Assembly (NCBI RefSeq): GCF_013141715.1
Contig: NZ_WHOA01000172.1
Location: forward strand, 1-59,631
Direction: 5' to 3'
Source of the DNA: Paenibacillus phytorum
GTDB lineage: Bacteria; Bacillota; Bacilli; Paenibacillales; NBRC-103111
DNA: 59,631 bases
Below the pieces are notes generated by a model that worked only from the letters and a program-made list of their open reading frames with translations, had not been told where the DNA came from and made no database searches. The position numbers and the translations under genes were made by a program. This document shows positions 44,999-53,197 of the stretch, one piece after another (the stretch's first letter is position 1; every line of letters starts with the position of its first letter).

Positions 44999-45874
44999 TT
45001 ATCCCTTAATGGAGCCTATCATAGCCCCTTTAGCAAAGTGCTTTTGCAAGAACGGATACACACATAGGATCGGTAAAGTCGCAACGACGATAACAGCCAT
45101 TTTAATCGATTGTGCAGGAGGCGGTGTGACGCTATCCAAATCAGCACTGACATCCATCCCGCTGGCCAGCACGACAATTTGTCTGAGGAGGACCTGAATC
45201 GGCCACTTCGCACTTTCATTCAGGTAAAGAATCGCGCTGAGGTAAGTGTTCCAATACGTCACAGCGTAAAATAACGAGATGGTTGCGATAGCCGGCATCG
45301 ATAAGGGCAGAACAATTCGGAACAAAATGCCAAAGTCACTGCAGCCATCGATCTTGGCAGACTCTTCGAGTCCCTCTGGGATGTTTTGAAAGAAATTTTT
45401 CAAAATAATTAAGTTAAATGCACTAATCGCAGAAGGAAGAATCAACGACGCATAGCTATCGATCATCCCCAGTTCCTTCACAACCAGGAAGGTCGGAACC
45501 AATCCGCCGTGAAACAACATCGTAAATACAACAAGAAACATAATAACTTTTCTTCCATCCACGTCTTTACGAGACAATCCGTAAGCCATCAACGCTGTGA
45601 TAAACATACTGATGATCGTTCCAGCAAGCGTGGTACCAATCGAAACGCCCATCGCTTTAAAAATCGTATTCGTCGAGAAAATGAATCGATAGGCCTCTAA
45701 ACTCCAATCCGTCGGAATGATGACAAATTTCTTGGCAGCCATTTCCGCGCTTGTCGTAAACGACCCCGCTACAACGTGTACAAAGGGGATAAGCGTAATG
45801 AGACCAATGATCGTTAGTAACAAATAATTGATGATGCCAAACATTCTGCCGGCTAGCGTAGTATCTTCTACCAT
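44999..45874 (-). CDS. ABC sugar permease, LplC/YtcP type
   Basis: A 291-aa protein with six membrane helices, the EAA loop EGLEESAKIDGCSDFGI, and the C-terminal HFAKGAMIGSIKG. The frame extends to 45958, but AGGAGG seven bases ahead of the ATG at 45874 decides the start. It is translated after the LplB-type gene and before GH105. Confidence 0.93.
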   Translation of the reverse strand: MVEDTTLAGRMFGIINYLLLTIIGLITLIPFVHVVAGSFTTSAEMAAKKFVIIPTDWSLEAYRFIFSTNTIFKAMGVSIGTTLAGTIISMFITALMAYGLSRKDVDGRKVIMFLVVFTMLFHGGLVPTFLVVKELGMIDSYASLILPSAISAFNLIILKNFFQNIPEGLEESAKIDGCSDFGILFRIVLPLSMPAIATISLFYAVTYWNTYLSAILYLNESAKWPIQVLLRQIVVLASGMDVSADLDSVTPPPAQSIKMAVIVVATLPILCVYPFLQKHFAKGAMIGSIKG

Positions 45875-45923
45875 GGTAGAACCTCCTAAGAGTTTTGCTT
45901 TAGCAAAACTTACTTCGTAAGCA

Positions 45924-46874
45924 TTAATAAACGCCCTCTTCGCCCATCTTCTTGGCAATTCGGTTAACTAACATAACCAGCACAAGCCCAATAAACGATT
46001 TGAACAATCCGATAGCAGCACTGTAACTGAACTGCCCTTGTTTTAACCCTGCCGTATATACATAAGTATCAATGATCTCCGCAACATTTCGGTTCATGGA
46101 GTTGAGAAGCAAGTAGACATGTTCAAAACCGAGTTCGAGAACCGCACCAATTTTCAAAATTAACAAAACAATGATGACACTTCGAATAGCGGGCAATGTA
46201 ATATGCCACATTTGTCTAATCCGTCCTGCACCATCCATACGCGCAGCCTCATACAATCCAGGATCAATAGAAGCAATCGCTGCCAGATAAATAATCGTAC
46301 CCCAACCCGCTTCTCTCCAAATGACTTGAAGAATATAGATCGGTCTGAACCATTCAGGAGCTAACAAGAAATTGATCTTTTCAAATCCGAAAAACTCAAT
46401 AATATCATTGATAATTCCGCCATCCATCGTCAGCATAACGAAACTGATCGAGACGATAATAACCCAGGACATAAAGTGTGGCAGATAGACAATCGTTTGA
46501 AATACTTTTTTGAAAAGATCCCCTTTGACCTCATTCAGCATGAGCGCCAGAAGAATCGGAATCGGGAAATAAAACAAGAGATTCATGACAAATAAAATTA
46601 ACGTATTGCTTAAAATAATCAAGAAATCCGGCTCTGTAAACAACCGCCGAAAATGCTCTAATCCAACCCATTCACTCCCGCTAATCCCTTTAAACGGTTT
46701 ATAATTCTGAAACGAGATGATCAATCCGTACATGGGAATATATTTGAAAACTAGAAAGTATAAGACTCCAGGCAGCAGCATGACATAGATCCATTTGTTT
46801 TTCCAGAGTCGTCTACCCAGCTCACTGCTTTGTTTCCTAGCCACCACACGTTGTGCTACATTCACTTCCTGCAT
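45924..46874 (-). CDS. ABC sugar permease, LplB type
   Basis: A 316-aa membrane protein with WIYVMLLPGVLYFLVFKYIPMYG at the first helix, IISFQNYKPF, IVYLPHFMSWVIIVS and the EAA loop DPGLYEAARMDGAGRIRQM. AAAGGAAG before the ATG at 46874 is better placed than for the ATG at 46901. It follows the binding-protein gene after a hairpin-bearing gap. Confidence 0.93.
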   Translation of the reverse strand: MQEVNVAQRVVARKQSSELGRRLWKNKWIYVMLLPGVLYFLVFKYIPMYGLIISFQNYKPFKGISGSEWVGLEHFRRLFTEPDFLIILSNTLILFVMNLLFYFPIPILLALMLNEVKGDLFKKVFQTIVYLPHFMSWVIIVSISFVMLTMDGGIINDIIEFFGFEKINFLLAPEWFRPIYILQVIWREAGWGTIIYLAAIASIDPGLYEAARMDGAGRIRQMWHITLPAIRSVIIVLLILKIGAVLELGFEHVYLLLNSMNRNVAEIIDTYVYTAGLKQGQFSYSAAIGLFKSFIGLVLVMLVNRIAKKMGEEGVY

Positions 46875-46910
46875 ACGACTTCTTCCTTTCCGGCGATTCA
46901 TTCATAACGA

Positions 46911-46938
46911 GAAGACTGCTGCAAGATCAGCAGCCTTC
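46911..46938 (-). terminator. Intercistronic hairpin after the binding-protein gene
   Basis: GAAGACTGCTG and CAGCAGCCTTC form an 11-bp stem with one mismatch and a 6-base loop, between the binding-protein and permease genes. There is no U run; it probably lowers permease expression relative to the binding protein. Confidence 0.6.
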
Positions 46939-46973
46939 CCCGTCTTCAACCTGCATGATTCGCGACTATCTTA

Positions 46974-48503
46974 TTATTTTTTATAAACAGCGTTGTATTC
47001 CTCGATAATTTTGCTGCCTCCACGACTCTTCCAATCTTCGATAGCCTTATCAAAACCAGCCTTATCAATCGTGCCATACATATATTTGTTCGTTGCATCT
47101 TTAATCACATCTTGAAGTTGGACGCCTTTCTCCTGATTCGTTTTCGAATCCAGAGCCGCTACCGGATCCTGCACAGCGAACTTCAGGTTGGCAATCTTGA
47201 GTTCATCCGCTTTACCTTGAGCAGGAATCGTAGGGATACCCAAGTATCTGCCGGAAGTATCTTCATCACCAATGGCCGCGTCCGTGAAAGGCTTGACTTC
47301 GCGCGTCCATTTCTCTTCATCCAGCTTCTTCGCTTTGTTGTCGATTACGCTGTAGTTAGCATCTTTAATGCCCCAGTTTGCAACGTTGGCAACTTCAGGC
47401 GTCATCATTTTGTCAAAGAATGCCAAAACTTTCTTTAGCTCAGCTTCTGTTTTCGTAGCGGATTTCGGGAACAGAACGACGTTCGCATAGCCAGGAAGAG
47501 CCCATGCTGCGAAATTACCGCTTGGCCCAGCGACCATACTGTGCACATCAACTACTGCTGTAGGCACGTTTTTGATCAAATCTTTATTAAGAGTCGAAAC
47601 ATCCGTCATGGCACCGATGTACATACCCGCTGTACCATTGGTGAACAGCTTCTGTTGATCCGTTTTACTTGTAGCTGCGAAGTCCTTATTGATAAGTCCA
47701 CCATCACGCAGCTTCTTGTAGTAATCCATTGTCGCTACATATTCGGGGAACATGAACTCAGGCTGCAGCTTGCCATCTTTAATGCCCCAATTGTTCGGTA
47801 CGCCTAACCAGGTGGCCACGGTCTTGAATGATCCGTAAATGAGATCGTTACGATCCGTTAAGCCGATGGTATCCTTTTTGCCGTTGCCGTCAGGATCATT
47901 TTCAGTGAACGCCTTCATCATGGCTACCAAATCTTCCGTTGTTGCAGGGGGCTTCAGTCCCAGCTTATCTGCCCAGTCTTTGCGATAGATGAGGCCTTGA
48001 CGGGCAATGTCTACACCGCGATATAGCGTGTAAAGCTTGCCATCGACTTTCGTATTATCATTGGTCGTGGATTTCAATTTACTCAGGTTCGGGAAGTCCT
48101 TTAGCAATGGACCAATTTCCCAGAATTGTCCGTCACGAATGGCCGATTTCATTTGAATAAATGTCGCCTGGTTTTTCAGGTAAGTGACTTGCGGCAGTGC
48201 ACCTGTAGCAAACGTTGTATTCAGCTTCTCCTCATACGTATCCGCTGGGAAAAATTGATACGTTAACTTCGTATTCGTTAACTTTTCGAGTTCTTTAATA
48301 ATCGTATCGGGCGGCGTTTGCGCTGTGTTCAGCGGCGCCATAATCGTGATCGCCGTCGGTTTGTTATCTGCTGTTGCTTTAGGCGACTCTACCACACCAG
48401 TCGTAGCTGCAGGAGTTGACTTCCCCCCGTCTGAGCAAGCTGCCAGCGCAAAGCTGGAAACGAGCAGAACGCTAAGTGGAATCGAGACTAATTTTCTCTT
48501 CAT
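46974..48503 (-). CDS. Lipoprotein sugar-binding protein of ABC importer
   Basis: This 509-aa solute-binding protein has a lipobox LAAC (C23), a short linker, and the LplA-type body with NDPDGNGKKDTIGLTDRND (aspartate-rich loop) and WKSRGGSKIIEEYNAVYKK at the end. It is first in the operon, with GGAGG ten bases ahead of the ATG. It is clearly paralogous to the orphan binding protein at 51.5-53.0 kb, and both promoters carry the same 19-bp-period direct repeat. The likely ligand is a pectin-derived oligosaccharide, given the GH105 gene in the operon. Confidence 0.93.
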   Translation of the reverse strand: MKRKLVSIPLSVLLVSSFALAACSDGGKSTPAATTGVVESPKATADNKPTAITIMAPLNTAQTPPDTIIKELEKLTNTKLTYQFFPADTYEEKLNTTFATGALPQVTYLKNQATFIQMKSAIRDGQFWEIGPLLKDFPNLSKLKSTTNDNTKVDGKLYTLYRGVDIARQGLIYRKDWADKLGLKPPATTEDLVAMMKAFTENDPDGNGKKDTIGLTDRNDLIYGSFKTVATWLGVPNNWGIKDGKLQPEFMFPEYVATMDYYKKLRDGGLINKDFAATSKTDQQKLFTNGTAGMYIGAMTDVSTLNKDLIKNVPTAVVDVHSMVAGPSGNFAAWALPGYANVVLFPKSATKTEAELKKVLAFFDKMMTPEVANVANWGIKDANYSVIDNKAKKLDEEKWTREVKPFTDAAIGDEDTSGRYLGIPTIPAQGKADELKIANLKFAVQDPVAALDSKTNQEKGVQLQDVIKDATNKYMYGTIDKAGFDKAIEDWKSRGGSKIIEEYNAVYKK

Positions 48504-48573
48504 ATTGGTTAGACCTCCGCGAAATTGTTGTGTGCTACAAATTCCACACTACACGGCCGCAGGGAGGTACCGA

Positions 48574-48649
48574 AATAATCATTTACTCATCTAGCGTTGA
48601 TTTGGCAAGGGATGTGAGATGATGATTATCGGTCGGGGAGATGATTATC
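48574..48649 (-). promoter_or_regulatory. ATGATTATC direct repeats upstream of importer operon
   Basis: ATGATTATC occurs at 48622-48630 and 48641-48649 (19-bp period), with an opposite half-site AATAATCAT at 48574-48582. The pair lies 120-145 bases upstream of the binding-protein ATG. The same pair with the same period sits at 53093-53120. They are candidate sites for the AraC-type regulator encoded at 53.2 kb. Confidence 0.65.
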
Positions 48650-48700
48650 GGGGGGCCTGAGGAACGAGTTTAGTGACGTTAGGCACTCTTCCTGCTACTT

Positions 48701-48770
48701 TAGCGATGTTTTTCATCGCTACACTCACTCGTGCGCGCTCATAAGCGACTTTAACGATGAAAAACATCGT
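48701..48770. repeat. Two related small palindromes
   Basis: TAGCGATG-TTTTT-CATCGCTA (48701-48721) and ACGATG-AAAAA-CATCGT (48754-48770) are each preceded by a TTTA. Their complementary five-base centres make the second look like an inverted relative of the first. Function unknown. Confidence 0.6.
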
Positions 48771-48834
48771 CTCAGCCTAAACCGGGCTTCCCCTGTAGCC
48801 ACACAGCTCCTCCGCCAGTTCACCAAAACGTAAA

Positions 48835-48966
48835 GAAAAACCGTCAGGAAAGATCTCCTGACGGTCCCTTTTTAGGCTTAACGCGCATCTGCAATTTTGT
48901 ATTCATATCCTTGTTTCGATGCAGTTTTATCCAAACAGTTAGCCTCTTATGGTAAGGTTCACCGTA
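48835..48966 (+). repeat. Dispersed intergenic repeat, copy B
   Basis: This is the second copy of the element at 9031-9135. The hairpin CCGTCAGGA/TCCTGACGG and T run are followed by the shared tail TTAACGCGCATCTGCAATTTT and TTATGGTAAGGTTCACCGTA. It carries about 30 extra bases in the middle. It lies upstream of the TPR/SMI1 gene with no rightward gene directly before it. Confidence 0.75.
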
Positions 48967-49069
48967 AACACTATAACGGCTAAAAAGGACGGTAAACATT
49001 TCCATTTACAGCCTTCTCTCTGGTAAAATAGAGAAAATCATATTTTCACTTGGGAGGCAGACGGCAACG

Positions 49070-50806
49070 ATGGAACAAGAGCTAAGCGCACAGATAATGC
49101 AGTGGCACGAGGATAACGAACACCAGCAGATCGTAGACACTCTGATGAAGATTCCTCCAGCGGACAGGGATTACGACATGATCAGCAGCATGGGTCGGGC
49201 TTATAACAATCTGAGTTTGTATGAAAAAGCACTGGAACAGTTTGCTTTCATTGCTGAGCAGGGAAAGAATGATCCGTTGTGGTATTTTCGCGTAGGCTAT
49301 TCCTATTATTATATGAAACGGTATGAGGAAGCGGCAGGTGTGCTAAGCACCGCGCTGGAGCTGGATCCTGGCGATCAGCATTCAGCCAGATTGCTAGACT
49401 GGAGCCATAGCAAATGGCAAAAACAACAAAAGGCTGAATCCCGGCGCACGCTCAGTAGACAACAGAAAGACCCGGGAGCGATCCTTTTTGAAGGTATGGA
49501 TCTCGACAGTTTCTGGGAAGACAGTAACTATGCCAGAGAACAATATGTCTCTGATCCGCCTACGGATGAGCTGATTTCTTCTGTAGAAGAAGAACTCGGC
49601 TATAAGCTACCGGCAGCCTATATCGCTCTGATGAAGCATCAGAACGGTGGTGTTCCCCATAATACATCCTTTCCGACAGATCAAGCTACCTCTTGGGCTG
49701 AGGATCATATTGCTATAACTGGAATTATGGGGATCGGACGCGACAAAAGCTACTCTATCTGCGGTGATCTCGGCAGTCCGTTCATGATTGAAGAGTGGGG
49801 CTATCCGGATATCGGCGTGGTAATCTGTGACTGCCCTTCGGCAGGGCACGATGTCGTGATGCTGGATTACAGTCACTGTGGGAAGGATGGCGAACCTGAA
49901 ATCATCCATGTCGATCAGGAAGATGATTACGAGATAACATTCCTGGCACCGGACTTCGAGACGTTCATCCGCGGTCTGGTGAATGATGGGGATTACGACA
50001 CTTCTGAAGAAGATAAAGAGAACGATCTACGCAAAGTGGCTGAAGGAAAATTCTCTCCACTGCTCACGGAACTCTGCGGTCAAGCCTCTGAGGTGGACGG
50101 GCTGGAGTCCAAAATACGCAGCGTCTGTACCCGGATCGTCCAGGAGAAGACCCATTTCTCATTTCATGCGGATGAGCGATCTCATCTCATGTACGATGTG
50201 CAGTTCTGGCTATACACCAACGCTTACCCGACTACCAGCCGTCAGCAGTATCTGGATACCTATGATCAAATGATCGCTTTCGGCGGCGAATTCGGCCAAG
50301 GAGGGTACGCTCCCGGCTTCATCAGCGATTGGCTGGATGGGCGGATCGTGGAAGGCCTTATCGTTCAGGAGAACGGAGTTCTCCGCTTCACGGACGAGGC
50401 ACGCAGTGCGGTGATAGCAAAGCTTTCAGCAGAAGCGGAAGCTGTACAGGCATTGGCAGCTGCAGGAGAAACGAAGGATGTGGCCCCCTTTATCCTCGTG
50501 GAACAGAATAATGGCGGCAAATCTGTCATTCTGACGGTCGGCTGCTATTTGGCCGAGCTATTCGACACCCGGGCGGACGAGGGGGTCGAAGGCAACGGTT
50601 ACGATTGGGCCTCGCTGGCGGCGGTGTTCTTGAAAGAGCGGATGCCGGAGCTCGCGGATACGATTCATTTTGACCCGGAAGCAGATATGTTCTGTGCCTA
50701 CTCGAGTAATGGAGCCGCTGTAGAACAGTTCGCATGGGCGTTCAAATCTGCCTGTGAGGATGAGGTGCTTATTCACGATCTGTTCACTCGCGCAGAGTTG
50801 GACTGA
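49070..50806 (+). CDS. TPR and SMI1/KNR4-domain protein
   Basis: This 578-aa cytosolic protein starts with two or three TPR-like helix pairs (~20-115: YDMISSMGRAYNNLSLYEKALEQF, PLWYFRVGYSYYYMKRYEEAAGVL). An SMI1/KNR4 domain follows (~165-305: EEELGYKLPAAYIALMKHQNGG, EEWGYPDIGVVICDCPSAGHDVVMLDY). The C-terminal ~260 residues I do not recognise. SMI1 domains often occur in immunity proteins of contact-dependent toxins, but no toxin gene is adjacent. GGGAGG lies ahead of the ATG. Monocistronic. Confidence 0.85.
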   Translation: MEQELSAQIMQWHEDNEHQQIVDTLMKIPPADRDYDMISSMGRAYNNLSLYEKALEQFAFIAEQGKNDPLWYFRVGYSYYYMKRYEEAAGVLSTALELDPGDQHSARLLDWSHSKWQKQQKAESRRTLSRQQKDPGAILFEGMDLDSFWEDSNYAREQYVSDPPTDELISSVEEELGYKLPAAYIALMKHQNGGVPHNTSFPTDQATSWAEDHIAITGIMGIGRDKSYSICGDLGSPFMIEEWGYPDIGVVICDCPSAGHDVVMLDYSHCGKDGEPEIIHVDQEDDYEITFLAPDFETFIRGLVNDGDYDTSEEDKENDLRKVAEGKFSPLLTELCGQASEVDGLESKIRSVCTRIVQEKTHFSFHADERSHLMYDVQFWLYTNAYPTTSRQQYLDTYDQMIAFGGEFGQGGYAPGFISDWLDGRIVEGLIVQENGVLRFTDEARSAVIAKLSAEAEAVQALAAAGETKDVAPFILVEQNNGGKSVILTVGCYLAELFDTRADEGVEGNGYDWASLAAVFLKERMPELADTIHFDPEADMFCAYSSNGAAVEQFAWAFKSACEDEVLIHDLFTRAELD

Positions 50807-50894
50807 GCTAATGTTTAGGGGAATGTAATCCGGACCGAAACTGTAGAAAATCACGAGTCATACGCCGACGATCTAGCCGGCTGGCTTATTACAG

Positions 50895-50928
50895 AAAGCT
50901 CCCTACGTGCGATTCGGAGGGAGCTTTT
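50895..50928 (+). terminator. Rho-independent terminator of the TPR/SMI1 gene
   Basis: AAAGCTCCC pairs with GGGAGCTTT, followed by TTCC. Confidence 0.7.
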
Positions 50929-50983
50929 CCTGGTGCCTACGATGATTGGAGGAATCGGTAAAAGATTCAAGTTCCCTCTCTAA

Positions 50984-51175
50984 TCAGTTCCGGAGCATAT
51001 TAACTTTTAATCGGTCTTGTTTATATTTTTTCTTAAGCATGCCAGAACCGATTCCCGCAACGACCATTAGGATCAACGGTCCAAAATTCCAAAGAAATTC
51101 CCCACCAAGCAATGTAACGTCCAGCCGAGTAACTTGATTCAGAAGGAGGACGCCTAGGTTGACGACAATCTCCCC
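50984..51175 (-). pseudogene. C-terminal fragment of a membrane protein
   Basis: On the minus strand the frame from a stop codon at 51176-51178 to TGA at 50984-50986 reads EIVVNLGVLLLNQ, then LGGEFLWNFGPLILMVVAGIGSG, then MLKKKYKQDRLKVN. That is a plausible last membrane helix with a positively charged tail. No start codon with a ribosome site is available, and the 5' side is cut off exactly at the dispersed repeat. The parent family is not recognised. Confidence 0.45.
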
Positions 51176-51178
51176 TCA

Positions 51179-51458
51179 TTTGCTCCATTGGATAAAATAC
51201 AATCAAATCAGGCACATTCACCTTATTTGCCCGCTTTCATTGGAGTTACTCCAACAGAATGCTCTAAAACAAGCTCTTCTGAGCTAGTTTCCTCATATTC
51301 CACTGTATAAACCCAATGGAACTAACCCCAACCGCCGATGTCATGAGACATCACTGGATATAATCCAATCAAATCCCTCAAGTTGAGGTATTTCGACCTT
51401 TCTCCCAACTCAAATAAATAAGGGGTAAGCTTCGCTTACCCCAAAGCATATAAATTCT
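51179..51458 (+). repeat. Dispersed ~280-bp repeat, copy 2
   Basis: This is the same element as 18358-18635 in the same orientation. The terminal hairpin GGGGTAAGC-TTC-GCTTACCCC is perfect here. Its left edge, TTTGCTCCATTGG, abuts the membrane-protein fragment just as copy 1 abuts the rlmH relic. Confidence 0.8.
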
Positions 51459-51461
51459 GTC

Positions 51462-51495
51462 AAAAAAACCGCCGCGCACCAGCGCCAGCGGTTTT
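51462..51495 (-). terminator. Rho-independent terminator of the orphan binding-protein gene
   Basis: On the minus strand AAAACCGC pairs with GCGGTTTT and the T run continues to seven bases. Confidence 0.75.
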
Positions 51496-51519
51496 CCAAT
51501 CTTCCCATCTTCCCCAACC

Positions 51520-53043
51520 TCAACCTCGTTTACTATAAGCCTCGTTGTACTCTCTTATCATCTGGCTGCCGCCATTCCGTTTCCAGCGTTCAATCTCTTG
51601 CTGGAATGCGGCTTTGTCCAGTTTCCCCAAGATGTAATTGTACGTAGCGTCAGATACAATTTTGTACAGTTCGACGCCTCGCTCGTCGTAGGTCTTCGAC
51701 TCCAGACCAACGGTCGGGTCTTTGACGACGTTTTTCTCGTTGTCCAAGCTCAGTCGGTCCGCGAGCTGCGACAAGGACTCGCTCTCCGAGACGCGCATGA
51801 CCTTTGGATTGTTCAAATCCGCGATCATGAGTGCATACAGCGCATTCACTTCATTCACACGGAGCTTCGAGGTCTCTTCCGTGAGTTGAACCTGATCCCC
51901 TTTGGCTGTGTAATGGCGTCCCTCCAGCCCGTACTTCATCAAGTTAGCGACATCTTTATCCATCGAACGATCAAAGAATTGCAGCACCTGCTTCAATTCC
52001 GCTTCGGTACGAATCGCTTTTTTCGAGAACAGATAGAGCGCACTATAATTGGGAATCGACCAAATTTTAAAACCCATTGGGCCCTCGATATGGTTCACGA
52101 GCGTGAGCTTTGCCTTCGGGTTCATGAGCTGAGCCTCATCCGAAAGACGCTGCACATCCTGCATGCTGCCAATATAGACGCCCGCAATGCCACGAATGAG
52201 TTTATCCCTCTGAACTTCCTTACTGGTGACTGCAAAATCGGCATTGATCAGCTTCTCGTCATACAGCTTCTTCATATAGTTCATCGTGTCCACGTAGGCC
52301 TGGGTTTCGAACTCAGGTACTAGCTTCCCAGCGCCATCAGCCCCCCAGTTATTCGGAGTACCGAAATAAGAACTGATCGTTTTGAACGCACCAAAAACCA
52401 AATCATTCCGGTCGGTCAGACCGATGGTATCTACCTTCCCATTCAGATCGGGATCGCCGAACGTGAAAGCTTTCAATACCTGATACAGCTCATCCAGATT
52501 CGTCGGCTTAGCCAGCTTCAGATTGTTCAGCCAATCCTCACGAATAATAATGCCCTGCCGAGAGGAAGGCCGCTCAGTGTACAAGCCATAGATTTTGCCA
52601 TCGACAGCTGCCTGTCCCAAAATCTCCTTGTTCAGCTGTTTCAGATTCGGGTACGCTTCCAAGTAAGGCCCGATATCCCAAAATGCACCGGAACGGATCG
52701 AATTTTTCATCAGCATGTAGTCCGTATATTTCACATAGGTTGCTTTTTTCAAAGAGTTTGTGGTGAGCGCGGTGTTCATTTTATCGGTATATATACCGTC
52801 CGGAACCCAGTTCAGATCAAGCTTCGTTTGTGTGCGATTCTCGATTTCCTGAACGAGTTCAGGGATGGGCGGATGCGGAAAATGCAGCGGTGCCATAATC
52901 GATATAACGGGACGATTACCGTTCACATCATCTGTCTTTTGAGAGCTGCTTTTCTGACAAGCACTGATCAAAGTAACCATCAAGAGTCCTATCAAAAGGA
53001 GACCAAAAACCTTGAAACCCTTGCCATATAAATTTGTTCTCAT
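51520..53043 (-). CDS. Orphan lipoprotein sugar-binding protein
   Basis: A 507-aa LplA-type solute-binding protein with lipobox LISAC (C29), the DPDLNGKVDTIGLTDRND loop and WKRNGGSQMIREYNEAYS at the end. Throughout it resembles the binding protein at 47-48.5 kb. No permease gene accompanies it; it may share the permeases of that operon or serve as a sugar sensor for the divergent membrane regulator. GGGAGG lies ahead of the ATG. Confidence 0.92.
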   Translation of the reverse strand: MRTNLYGKGFKVFGLLLIGLLMVTLISACQKSSSQKTDDVNGNRPVISIMAPLHFPHPPIPELVQEIENRTQTKLDLNWVPDGIYTDKMNTALTTNSLKKATYVKYTDYMLMKNSIRSGAFWDIGPYLEAYPNLKQLNKEILGQAAVDGKIYGLYTERPSSRQGIIIREDWLNNLKLAKPTNLDELYQVLKAFTFGDPDLNGKVDTIGLTDRNDLVFGAFKTISSYFGTPNNWGADGAGKLVPEFETQAYVDTMNYMKKLYDEKLINADFAVTSKEVQRDKLIRGIAGVYIGSMQDVQRLSDEAQLMNPKAKLTLVNHIEGPMGFKIWSIPNYSALYLFSKKAIRTEAELKQVLQFFDRSMDKDVANLMKYGLEGRHYTAKGDQVQLTEETSKLRVNEVNALYALMIADLNNPKVMRVSESESLSQLADRLSLDNEKNVVKDPTVGLESKTYDERGVELYKIVSDATYNYILGKLDKAAFQQEIERWKRNGGSQMIREYNEAYSKRG

Positions 53044-53092
53044 GAGAGATCCTCCCTTATAACAGCGGTGTTTATAGTCAGAATCAGAGAAA

Positions 53093-53120
53093 ATGATTAT
53101 CCGTCACTCAGATGATTATT
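53093..53120. promoter_or_regulatory. ATGATTATC direct repeats between regulator and binding-protein genes
   Basis: ATGATTATC (53093-53101) and ATGATTATT (53112-53120) have a 19-bp period, with a weaker ATGATCATC at 53163-53171. The region separates the divergent binding-protein and AraC genes, so it may serve both. Confidence 0.62.
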
Positions 53121-53197
53121 GCTCTTAACGCCTGTCTTGACTACAATACATAGATAGTCTGAATGATCATCCTCAAGATAGATAGGTGTTGGATGCG

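Noticed and set aside
49070..51175. Polymorphic toxin-immunity locus
   Set aside because: An SMI1 domain is present, but no secreted toxin, WXG/LXG or Rhs gene lies nearby.
51598..52323. 241-codon plus-strand frame antisense to the orphan binding protein
   Set aside because: The opposite strand encodes an intact lipoprotein. The frame has low-complexity shadow composition and no start signal.
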